Source: Diphasiastrum complanatum (Eukaryota > Streptophyta > Lycopodiopsida > Lycopodiales > Lycopodiaceae). Taken from it: a DNA stretch of 64,000 nt. Below the pieces are notes generated by a model, which was given only the letters and a program-made list of their open reading frames with translations, was not told the origin of the DNA and searched no databases. Location: assembly GCA_029204225.1 (NCBI GenBank), contig CM055100.1, positions 33,904,645-33,968,644 of the forward strand, given 5' to 3'. The position numbers and the translations under genes are program-made. This document shows positions 59,101 to 64,000 of the stretch, piece after piece. Each line of letters begins with the position of its first letter. The first letter of the stretch is position 1.

Positions 59101-59464
59101 GGCTGCCAAGGTAAGGCATATGAAGACGTTCAACCATGAAAAGGAGGCACATAGGAAGACTCAAAAGTGAGGTATGCACATCACAATTTGTCAAAGTTAC
59201 AAGAAAATGCCGGAGGAACACCACGGATCTGACAAGCTTACACTGGAACTAGCAATCATGTCCTTTCCTAAAACAAGTAAAAAGTCTCAGTAGCCTTGCT
59301 TTCTATAGCTTACACTAGAACTAGCTATCAATTCCTTTCCTAAAAAGCATTATAGGTAAAAACTCACCTCTTGGTAACCTCGCTTTCTATATTGTGAGCG
59401 AACAAACTCCAGCAATTTGTTATATATACGTGTGCCATGTGGTAGGAAAAAACAACTTCCTGGG
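32375..59464 (-). CDS. THRRS: Threonyl-tRNA synthetase, 3' part of a split gene (12 exons seen)
   Basis: Class II threonine-tRNA ligase, which charges tRNA-Thr for translation. The exons (minus strand, 5' to 3') are 59464-59368, 58953-58867, 54507-54423, 53617-53523, 53067-53035, 50652-50566, 49754-49662, 49452-49360, 42863-42642, 42535-42464, 32933-32862 and 32470-32375. They join in frame to 376 residues plus stop, all with GT-AG introns. Visible landmarks: [11 protein letters not shown] start of the core, the zinc cysteine in MNCPGHC, motif 2 LHRNE, zinc histidines in DDAHIF and IHRA, motif 3 [13 protein letters not shown], and the anticodon domain with [10 protein letters not shown] and VNVRTRDN. 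The N-terminal TGS and editing domains are not in the window. Introns range from 106 to 9530 bp; three large ones are swollen by transposons. Exons look undamaged, so the gene is probably functional. Cytosolic versus organellar targeting cannot be judged without the 5' end. Confidence 0.95.
32862..32933 (-). CDS. THRRS: ThrRS exon: anticodon domain [16 protein letters not shown]
   Basis: 24 codons: [20 protein letters not shown], then SSGK. Acceptor TTGATAG, donor GTACAC. A longer open frame in another phase across 32750-33010 is only a shadow of this exon. KKI|REAQ replaces the usual KKVREAQ, a mild change. Confidence 0.94.
33540..35317 (-). pseudogene. PLE reverse transcriptase, decayed
   Basis: RT of the Penelope type, homologous to telomerase RT. 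In order on the minus strand: [14 protein letters not shown] (about 35240); [20 protein letters not shown] (about 34890-34830); [20 protein letters not shown], the PKLHK box (34710-34640); motif [19 protein letters not shown] (34420-34365), with the catalytic Asp kept; a decayed G-PMG motif B as NNRYSHGVL (near 34125), followed by CEFEFIQRL; motif C CYFDDF (33974-33994), still with two Asp; then [32 protein letters not shown] (33700-33660) and KVRTI (near 33575). At least four frame changes and several stops show an inactive copy. Motif order and the KLHK and FDKR blocks exclude LINE or group II RTs. Confidence 0.82.
35520..35620. repeat. H1 left subterminal GGTACC palindrome cluster
   Basis: It contains at least five GGTACC sites or one-mismatch variants, plus GGATCC, within 100 bp. 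It mirrors the cluster at the right end. In hAT elements subterminal repeats are bound by the transposase; that role is inferred here. Confidence 0.8.
35759..35940. repeat. H1: 86-bp tandem repeat, 2.1 copies
   Basis: Units start GCACATGGGCACTATGGG at 35759 and GCACATGGACACTGTGGG at 35845, and a partial third starts at 35931. They are rich in CATGGGGCCAATGGGAG. They lie between the left end of H1 and the plus-strand reading frame. Confidence 0.88.
36149..36513 (+). pseudogene. H1: small coiled-coil-type frame opposite to the transposase
   Basis: It begins [20 protein letters not shown], then [20 protein letters not shown] and [18 protein letters not shown]. After a one-base shift it reads [13 protein letters not shown], a TGA in place of a probable CGA, then [20 protein letters not shown] and a tail ending in EGEESMEDQ with stop. 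It is strongly charged and heptad-like, with an acidic end. It converges with the transposase gene. I do not recognise the family. Some DNA transposons carry a second accessory protein, so an accessory role is possible, but this is inference. Confidence 0.5.
38139..38304. repeat. H1: 83-bp tandem duplication across a transposase splice donor
   Basis: Units 38139-38221 and 38222-38304 both contain GCACATGTGCACGGGTGGAA. The duplicated part covers the end of exon 2. The copy nearer the exon keeps CTCAG|GTATGC on the minus strand, while the other reads CTCAGCTATG and has lost the donor. The extra copy now lies in the intron. Confidence 0.85.
39523..39609. repeat. H1: double palindrome inserted in the transposase coding region
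   Basis: GGACTCAACCCTATCTCTCA at 39523 pairs perfectly with 39552-39571 around a 9-base loop. The right arm again pairs with 39587-39609 around a CA/TG-rich centre. Translation across it gives repeated YLSHxC and RDRTQ stretches that do not belong to a hAT core, and the frame shifts. The gain is probably a replication-slippage or template-switch product. Confidence 0.85.
40981..41044. repeat. H1 right subterminal GGTACC palindrome cluster
   Basis: Repeated CCGCGGTACC and GGTACC units around a central GGATCC, like the left cluster. It is the inverted counterpart within the terminal region. Confidence 0.8.
41049..41408 (-). pseudogene. PLE N-terminal region upstream of the hAT insertion
   Basis: The open frame from ATG 41408 reads [17 protein letters not shown] through [18 protein letters not shown] to FINSKANV, where H1 interrupts it. 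Removing H1 and one copy of the 3-bp AAC lets the frame continue as [16 protein letters not shown]. No known domain was seen in this part. A GIY-YIG motif is not visible here. Confidence 0.65.
42464..42535 (-). CDS. THRRS: ThrRS exon: anticodon domain [15 protein letters not shown]
   Basis: 24 codons: [17 protein letters not shown], then DRKLQKK. Acceptor TTCACTAG. The donor GTTCAA is weak but the only one that fits the reading. The next exon follows after the 9530-bp intron that holds the PLE and H1. Confidence 0.92.
42642..42863 (-). CDS. THRRS: ThrRS exon with class II motif 3
   Basis: 74 codons, the largest exon seen. It holds [13 protein letters not shown], the third zinc histidine in VIIHRAILG (E. 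coli His511), motif 3 [19 protein letters not shown], and [15 protein letters not shown], where the anticodon-binding domain begins. Acceptor ATTTGCAG, donor GTAATT. Confidence 0.97.
44136..44165. repeat. (GA)n microsatellite
   Basis: About 15 GA units just left of element H2. Simple repeat in a ThrRS intron. Confidence 0.95.
44441..44870 (+). mobile_element. H2-internal hAT-type left terminal region (nested copy)
   Basis: It starts CATAGTTGCATTGCGATTC, followed by GAATCGCGGTTCAGAATCG palindromes. It is homologous to 60753-61180 (shared AATATGGGTATCAGA, GAAAGCTCTAATTAAGAGCA, CCATGTTGGGTTCTGTCAAG). A GC-rich block with runs of G and C lies at 44720-44800. Its right terminus was not found, so it is either a nested, truncated insertion or part of the body of H2. 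Confidence 0.6.
44884..46820 (-). pseudogene. C6: internal Ty1/copia fragment inside H2
   Basis: The minus strand gives Gag end [20 protein letters not shown], zinc knuckle [14 protein letters not shown] (about 46415-46460), and a damaged protease block with the DSGA site deleted. It then gives integrase tail [20 protein letters not shown] and [18 protein letters not shown], linker, and RT start [19 protein letters not shown] with [15 protein letters not shown], breaking off at VSNAFH near 44884. There are no LTRs and no Gag start, so both ends are internal cuts. It is closely related to C1. The lack of LTRs within a hAT-type element suggests capture, or an insertion trimmed later. Confidence 0.8.
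45152..45330. repeat. Tandem duplication of about 85 bp in C6
   Basis: CCTCATACCACTCCTTG, CCTCTTCAACATCCTTTGGC and GGAATCAAGCTCCAC recur in the same order in two adjacent units (about 45152 and 45240), with small indels. It lies in the RT/linker boundary and disrupts the frame. Confidence 0.8.
47555..47999. mobile_element. H3: hAT-type MITE, 445 bp, exact 8-bp target duplication
   Basis: Ends: CATAGTTGCCAGGGAAC at left and, reverse-complemented, CATAGTTACCAGGGAACACG at right. CATGTTGT flanks both sides (47547-47554 and 48000-48007) exactly. Inside, variants of GGGAACGTGTTCCC occur repeatedly near both ends. There is no coding capacity. It must have been moved by a transposase supplied in trans. 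Confidence 0.9.
48123..48542 (-). pseudogene. Possible Ty1/copia protease-region remnant
   Basis: A frame of 139 codons includes [20 protein letters not shown]. This recalls the copia protease start with an ADxATTHxIL-type active site and not DSGA. The rest is not convincing. It is single-copy in this window and has no flanking LTR. It may instead be an accidental open frame. Confidence 0.3.
49360..49452 (-). CDS. THRRS: ThrRS exon: [17 protein letters not shown]
   Basis: 31 codons: [20 protein letters not shown], then [22 protein letters not shown] is a ThrRS signature close to the active site. Acceptor CCTTTAG, donor GTATGC. Confidence 0.96.
49662..49754 (-). CDS. THRRS: ThrRS exon: [19 protein letters not shown]
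   Basis: 31 codons, ending [12 protein letters not shown]. This is the strongly conserved STRPEKYLG...W block of ThrRS. Acceptor GTCGATAG, donor GTATGT. Confidence 0.95.
50566..50652 (-). CDS. THRRS: ThrRS exon: [18 protein letters not shown]
   Basis: 29 codons: [18 protein letters not shown], then [11 protein letters not shown]. It matches the segment between the second zinc ligand and the RPEKYLG block. Acceptor AAAACAG, donor GTAGGG. A plus-strand frame over the same bases is only its shadow. Confidence 0.94.
50911..51060. repeat. Tandem duplication, 80-bp period, two copies
   Basis: The unit starting GTTGCTTGATGGAAAGTTG and including TTCATTGACAAGAATAAT recurs after 80 bp, with five or so substitutions. 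The first copy reaches past the end of ThrRS exon 50566-50652 only in the intron. Confidence 0.85.
52200..52367. mobile_element. Possible H3-related terminal region
   Basis: It contains CAAGTTCCCATCTCTTGGG and ends with TTCCCTGGTCACTATG, close to the right end of H3 (TTCCCTGGTAACTATG). The left end and target duplication were not found, so this is a weak call. Confidence 0.35.
52457..52766. repeat. Tandem duplication, 155-bp unit, two near-identical copies
   Basis: Units at 52457 and 52612 both run from CTGTTTAGAGCAAAAAAC to CATCACAA(A/G)TCCAC and differ at only about two visible positions. The near identity suggests a recent event. Confidence 0.95.
53035..53067 (-). CDS. THRRS: ThrRS micro-exon [11 protein letters not shown]
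   Basis: Only 11 codons. The histidine of DDAHIF is the second zinc ligand of the family (E. coli His385). Flanked by TTTGCAG and GTAAAT. Confidence 0.92.
53523..53617 (-). CDS. THRRS: ThrRS exon with class II motif 2
   Basis: It completes the split Glu codon and reads [16 protein letters not shown], then [21 protein letters not shown] and RVRRFQQD belong to motif 2, which contacts ATP and the acceptor stem. Acceptor TTTGCAG, donor GTTCGT. Confidence 0.95.
54423..54507 (-). CDS. THRRS: ThrRS exon with zinc-ligand cysteine
   Basis: [20 protein letters not shown] and DHRVRSYR. The cysteine in MNCPGH corresponds to the zinc ligand that selects threonine over valine in the family (E. coli Cys334). 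It ends with one base of a glutamate codon. The acceptor is ATATGCAG. Confidence 0.95.
54993..55340 (-). mobile_element. G3: 3' LTR
   Basis: It is repeated at 56283-56617 with small differences (AGTTACAAGCTAAGATTC at one end, GCATAATAACAATAAAAG near the other). On the minus strand it follows a purine stretch GCAGGGGAGAG near 55365. It may extend to 55370, beyond the part shared with the 5' copy. Confidence 0.85.
55370..56257 (-). pseudogene. G3: Ty3/gypsy RNase H with RT end, isolated
   Basis: One uninterrupted frame reads [18 protein letters not shown] and [18 protein letters not shown] (end of RT), then [74 protein letters not shown] and [16 protein letters not shown]. These are the gypsy-type RNase H with the catalytic Asp and Glu residues. 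The frame continues shortly into the spacer before integrase and then into the LTR. Gag, protease, the RT palm and integrase are all missing between primer-binding site and polypurine tract. It is an internally deleted element. Confidence 0.9.
56268..56282 (-). other. G3 primer-binding site, variant
   Basis: The minus strand reads TTTGTATCAGAGCA at the inner border of the 5' LTR, a variant of the TGGTATCAGAGC type. Confidence 0.65.
56283..56617 (-). mobile_element. G3: 5' LTR
   Basis: The second copy of the LTR at 54993-55340. It lacks a TG start on the outer side, and no target duplication was recognised, so the outer edge may be trimmed. Confidence 0.82.
56773..57030. mobile_element. Possible further hAT-type element with GGGAAA/TTTCCC palindromes
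   Basis: It begins CATAGTTTTGGGAAATATTT and shows GGGAAACATGATTCCCC and GCGTTTCCCC near 56980-57020, then GCATAGATG. This resembles the H2/H3 style, but no matching terminus or 8-bp duplication was found. Confidence 0.35.
58867..58953 (-). CDS. THRRS: ThrRS exon: [19 protein letters not shown]
   Basis: 29 codons, phase 0: [18 protein letters not shown], then [11 protein letters not shown]. This is part of the substrate-binding core of ThrRS. Acceptor CTTGCAG, donor GTTTGA. Confidence 0.95.
59368..59464 (-). CDS. THRRS: ThrRS exon: [10 protein letters not shown] start of catalytic core
   Basis: It encodes [20 protein letters not shown] and ends RKRGYQE. The acceptor is TTTTGCAG at 59465 and the donor is GTGAGT. 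The exon begins with the third base of a serine codon, so an upstream exon ending in a split Ser codon is required; none was found up to 64000. Confidence 0.95.
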
Positions 59465-60752
59465 CTGCAAAATGAGTTGAAATATCAAAAGCTGCCATAT
59501 AATGATGCTTTAGAATTTAATGGGCAAAGATGAAACTGTCCTTTGATATTGGATATGGATATTACCTATCACTTAATATTTCTTGTAATAGACTGTGACT
59601 CTTTCAAAGAGGTAACAGGAATTCAAACTGTCGTGGGGGTCCTTAAGAAAATATACCCAGGAAAAGGGAGACCAGGGGGGGTTGGGTGGTTTGGGGGTTT
59701 TCTTTGAAAGACAGCATAACAATTTTACACCATGGATTCGATTTCAATGTCATGGTGTATGAATTTGGACACTTCCATGTTTTTTAAGTACATTTTAAGT
59801 GGGCCCTGAAGGAATTATTGAACATAGTGAATAACTTTTTTTTTTAAAAGACCTGAAGGACTAGTTTATGGATTGTCTGATTACGTTGGTTAAGTATTTC
59901 AAACTTATTTTAAAAGGCATAAAATATATGTCTTAGGAAGTTTTGAATCTTCTGGCTCATTTCTTCTTGATCTTTGAGTTCTGGAAATTCTCTTGTTCCT
60001 TGAGCCTTAGCATCTCTGCTTCATGGCCTACCAACACATGAGGGGCTTGTGTCATGCTCTAGCTTCAGGCTTGATAATCAGAATGGTATTTTATTGTACT
60101 TAATTTTTAATTCTGATCGGTGCAACTATCTCATGTTCTGTGTTTAGAAATGTTGTCTGGATGTTAATTTGTATATGTTTGTTTAAACATGACAATTTTG
60201 GTATCAGAGCAGTTTGAATCATTTTCAGAGCTTCCATTGACTGCAATTCAAATCTCCCTAACTAACTGGTTCCATAGGTTTAGGGCCAAGATCCGCTGCC
60301 TTCAGATATACCACAATAACTCCCCATTTGCACATATGCCTAGCATTGATTGAATTTCATTTTTTGAGTCTGATTGATTGATTGTTTTTAGTTTTCCTTC
60401 TACAATCTCTCTTTCATCTTTAATCTTAGCCCTAAATCCAATTTCCTGATTCTTTCTAGGAGGGACCAATTCCGAATGGCCTGAAAAGCTAATGCCTCCA
60501 ATTCTGAGAAGGTGGGAAACAATGATGCAGCCTGTTTAAACTCAAATTGTGTATTTTGATATTTTCATCTTATCTCAAAAGCATCAGGGTTACGACCTGC
60601 TCAAGCACCTCAAACTTATGTTCGCACTCTTGTAGATCGTCTTCTAAATATACACCTAAGCCATGTTCCATCAATGGTTCTACGAAGTGGTACTGTTACA
60701 GCCATATTAAGCTAAGGATTTCGGTATTCGAGATTGAAAATAACTAATCCGT
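59465..60752. other. Region upstream of the first visible ThrRS exon
   Basis: It should be ThrRS intron, but no further upstream exon was recognised here. It contains a primer-binding-like site at 60199, which hints at another LTR element remnant in plus orientation with its LTR to the left. Confidence 0.5.
60199..60210 (+). other. Primer-binding-like site
   Basis: TGGTATCAGAGC, a full match to the plant tRNA-Met primer-binding core, on the plus strand. The sequence before it does not end in a clear CA and no LTR pair was found. A Gag-like start could lie near 60470-60540, but it is not convincing. Confidence 0.45.
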
Positions 60753-61180
60753 CATAGATGCCCAGCGTTTCTGAAACGTGATTCAGAATCGCGTTCAAAA
60801 ACATGGTTCAGAAACGCGTTTCTGAAAATTTTAAAAAATTCCAGAAACATTTTTTTTTTGTTTTTTATTGGACAATATGGGTATCAGATGAAAGCTCTAA
60901 TTAAGAGCATAATTACTGTGTAGTTTGCCAACTGTTTTGGGTGCAGGATGGTCCAGTTCAGGTGCATTAATCCATGTTGGGTTCTGTCAAGGATAAAATT
61001 TCAAAACTAACCTCTAGCCTGTTCGTTACGATCACAGATGGTCCCAGTAAGTGTGTTTTCGCTCAGGAGTTGTAAGGGCAAATCATGAAAAGGCCTTACT
61101 GTCGGGGTCGGGGTCTACCGGCAGCCCCCGGACCCTGCCTTTGGGGGGCGTTGCCCCCCAAACCCTCCATAGAGTTGAAA
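60753..61180 (+). mobile_element. H4: hAT-type left terminal region
   Basis: CATAGATGCCCAGCGTTTCTG, then GATTCAGAATCGCGTTC and CAGAAACGCGTTTCTG. It is homologous to 44441-44870 including the AATATGGGTATCAGA and GGTGCATTAATCCATG blocks. A GC-rich box GGGGGGCGTTGCCCCCC lies near 61145. The matching right end was not found in the window. Confidence 0.6.
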
Positions 61181-62901
61181 AATACACTAAGCGATAAGTC
61201 AAGTGATTGGGTTGATCTTCTCCAAACCTTCATGTAATCCCAATTACATGAATCACTAGTTGAATCAACTTTTTATTTCAAAGATCAAGTCTAAAAGCAA
61301 AATAAATCCCATTTAAAAAATAGTCTATAATTTGTCCACAATTTTTCGTAGATAATAGTGCTTCCTGATACCAATGCTCTTAGAATACCACAATATTCCA
61401 AACCAAAATCTCTAGAGATCCATCAAGTCTCAGACAATTATAACTCAATCCAGAGTACTGCAATTACTCTAATTTGTTAAAAGCCCCATTTCGAACATAC
61501 ATATAGACTACAATTTGTAATAGAATACCATCCACTAAAGTAAGCAAAACTCTCCGTAAACAAAAACAATTTACTTTACAAGAAATGCCTGTGAGATCCT
61601 TAGGTCTCAATAAAACACTGGAGTAAACTTAACTCATTTAATAGGTCAAGAATTACTCAACATACTTAAGAATCATTGCATTTCCTTATAATCCTCTGAT
61701 AAAATTAAGTATTCATTTATGATCCCTCAATCACAAATATTTAGATCCTTATGATTTGTTAATTACAATTCACTCGAATCTAAAACCATAATCATTATAG
61801 GATACTAGAGTATATGTCCAACGTAATTCAAGAAATATAAGAATCATTCTAAAATCTTTCCTACAAGGAAAAATCTTGGATTTTAAGAATATTCTCCAAA
61901 CCGGATTCTTAACAGGAATGTGAGATATTCAAGTTCTATATACCACAGGTAATTAAAGACAGAATGCATACCAAAAGGATACTTATTACTAATAACCATC
62001 TTCAACTACAAAAAACTGAATCTAGACACCCCAAGGTCCTATTGTTGATGAATATAAATTCAATTGTCATTCTTGGAATCATTATGATCTGCTATCCAAT
62101 TGAGCTCTCAAGGTGACAATCACTAATGAACTGAGTCTATTCCTCGACGGAGGAATGCTCCTTACCAAGAATACTATATATCCTATGCACATAATTTTCT
62201 ATTGATGAATCCAAATGATTCACAAATCATGCGTCGTAAAAGCAATATAACTCAACACAAACAATTTTTGGTGAATCCTCTTCACACTAATCGTTTTACC
62301 AATTAACTTCATCCAGGAGTAATAAAATTACTCAAGTTAAATGCCCATGATTTAGAAATCTCAAATGTCTAGGTGCAGATCTCAATTGTACTAATACAAC
62401 ATCACATTTAGATTCTTATCCAAGTCATTTCTAAGTTAACGTATAAATCTACCTTATCAGGATCTGCTAACTTTGCAAGTAATTGTCAAATACCAGACTT
62501 GATCATATGTCCATGTTCACCGACTAAGTTAAGTGCGCCAAATAACCCTAGTGACCAGGAATACATAGTAGATTCATACAAGATTAATCGTGCACAAATG
62601 AGAATAATCTCACTATGACCCACAACATACACATGCTCTTATATGGCAAATTCCTTCAAAATCGACAAATGTTACTCACATACCTCACTGAGAATCTTCT
62701 AACTCAGCTGCAAAACAATTCTATTTCTCATGAGTAAATAACATATCTGGGAAATCTTTGAGACTGAGAACACATTCTCTCTCATGAGTTCTCCAACTGA
62801 ACTTACCTTTTACCATCAATTTTTTGCCAGTCAATCCTTTCCCTAATCCTAGTACAAACATTCCTTGATCATACTTACTGCTATCCCAAATAAACTGGGA
62901 T
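61181..62901. other. AT-rich region, possible long LTR
   Basis: No genes. At 61360-61374 the minus strand reads TTGGTATCAGGAAGC just after a CA, which could be a primer-binding site with an LTR extending to the right. No partner LTR is present in the window, so this remains a hint. Confidence 0.3.
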
Positions 62902-62985
62902 CATAGATGCCCAAAAACGCGTTTCTGGGAGGACACGTTTCTGAAACCGCGTTTCTAAACCCAGAATCGTTAAAAAAAAAAAAAA
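62902..62985 (+). mobile_element. H5: hAT-type terminus
   Basis: CATAGATGCCCAAAAACGCG, then TTTCTGGGAGGACACG and GAAACCGCGTTTC. It closely resembles the H2 left end (CATAGTTGCCCAAAAATGCG). The other terminus is not in the window. Confidence 0.55.
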
Positions 62986-63599
62986 CCGGAAAAATAGCTT
63001 ATGGCTGAAATTTTTTTAGGGGATCAATGGTCAAATCAGCGTTTTGCCTCTCACAAGTGCACTAGATGGGGCACAAACAGATTTTATTTTCAATAGCTAT
63101 TTGGTTGTTATTTGCTCTGGTTTCCAATGCTGAGACATACAATTGGATAATTGTTATGTCTCTAGGTATTTACTTAGATAAAGAAAATCAGACTAAGGAT
63201 AATGATTCTTGAACAAAAGTTAAAAGTTAAAAAACAGTATCCCAAATTTTTGTCTTTCCCGTTCTGAGGACAAAACTTGTTTACCCCTATATATACGGGT
63301 AGGTACACACCCTCCACATGAGGGTCCTGATGGAGAGTAGCAATCAATGCTCGCTGCAGGCAGATTTCATGTGTATGTCACTCAATGCTCTCGACAAATC
63401 CCACTCCAACAAAAACTTCCACATCCAAGCCAAGATAAATGGAAGAAAGTTAATGCTTACTTGATAGTGGCAGAACCCACAACCTTTTCAATACCGATTC
63501 TCTCGAGCGTCGTGGGGTAGTGGATCTTGTGCAAGGCATAGCAACGCCATATTGTGGTCAGATTTGTGTTGACCCAAGCAAACTAGATCTGCAGGGGGG

Positions 63600-63942
63600 G
63601 CTTTCTATTTCATGAGCTTCATTGATGATTTTTCATAGGACATAGAAGATGGTGTTTATTTTCTGAAGCAAAAATCTAAGGCAATCAAGTACTTCAAGAT
63701 CTTCAAGGCTTTGGTTGAAACTCAAACTAGCATTTAAGATAAAGGTACTTAGATCTGACAATGGTGGTGAGTACATATCAAAAGAGTTCAATGAATTGTG
63801 CAACTCAAGTGGAATCAAATGTCAGTTTGCTACTCTAGATACTCCTCCTCCACAAAATGGTGTTTCTGAGAGAAAAAATAGGTCCATAGTTGAGTGTGCA
63901 TGTAGCATGCTCAAGGCTATTTCCAAGCTCTTTCTAGGATGA
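63600..63942 (+). pseudogene. C7: Ty1/copia integrase core, fragment near window edge
   Basis: An out-of-frame FMSFIDDFS is followed by a shifted VYFLKQKSKAIKYFKI. The frame 63715-63942 then gives KVLRSDNGGEYISKEFNEL, QNGVSERKNRSIVECACSML and a stop. D, D and E of the integrase catalytic triad are visible across these pieces. The remainder, if any, lies beyond 64000. Confidence 0.8.
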
Positions 63943-64000
63943 AGCTATGTATATTGATGCATTCTTGTTAAACAAGAGCCCTACGAAAGCAGTGGAGGGG

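Overview
This is a stretch of a nuclear plant genome. It holds one ordinary gene, heavily expanded by transposons: a threonyl-tRNA synthetase (ThrRS) on the minus strand. I can trace 12 spliced exons of it from 59464 down to a stop codon at 32375. All twelve join in frame with GT-AG introns and give 376 residues plus stop. They cover the catalytic core (zinc ligands, class II motifs 2 and 3) and the anticodon-binding domain; the 5' exons are not in the window or were not recognised. Plant-type Ty1/copia elements primed by initiator tRNA-Met, Ty3/gypsy pieces, hAT elements and a Penelope-like element (PLE), all AT-rich except the hAT coding island, indicate a large-genome land plant. PLEs are uncommon in flowering plants, so a fern, lycophyte or gymnosperm is my guess, not a proof.

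Layout. 1-8.2 kb: degraded copia pieces (C0, C1 on minus with its primer-binding site, C2 on plus ending in an inverted RNase H piece). 8.5-8.9 kb: a foldback element. 9.0-17.4 kb: a minus-strand mosaic of copia (C3) and gypsy (G1, G2) fragments. 18.0-24.0 kb: the best-preserved copia element (C4), with two LTRs, primer-binding site and a polyprotein broken by frameshifts. 24-27 kb: AT-rich DNA without recognised genes. 27.07-30.54 kb: copia element C5, with two LTRs, in which RT and most of RNase H are replaced by an unrelated open frame. 32.4-59.5 kb: ThrRS.

The ThrRS introns are the most informative part. The 9.5-kb intron 32934-42463 holds a decayed PLE in the gene's orientation. The PLE is split by a 5.5-kb GC-rich hAT element (H1; BED finger, hAT core, dimerisation domain, AT-hooks) with GGTACC-rich ends. 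The 6.5-kb intron 42864-49359 holds two hAT-type elements with exact 8-bp target duplications: H2 (44237-47370), containing a piece of copia (C6), and H3 (47555-47999). The 4.4-kb intron 54508-58866 holds a gypsy element (G3) reduced to LTRs and RNase H. 59.5-64 kb has more hAT termini, primer-binding-like sites and an edge-truncated copia integrase (C7).

Most striking pattern: several elements begin CATAG(T/A)TGCC or similar but carry different palindromic subterminal motifs (GGTACC, AAACGCGTTT, GATTCGCGATTC, GGGAACGTGTTCCC). This looks like a hAT lineage whose subterminal palindromes diversify while the outer terminus stays constant. No retroelement or transposase here looks intact; only ThrRS is likely to be functional.
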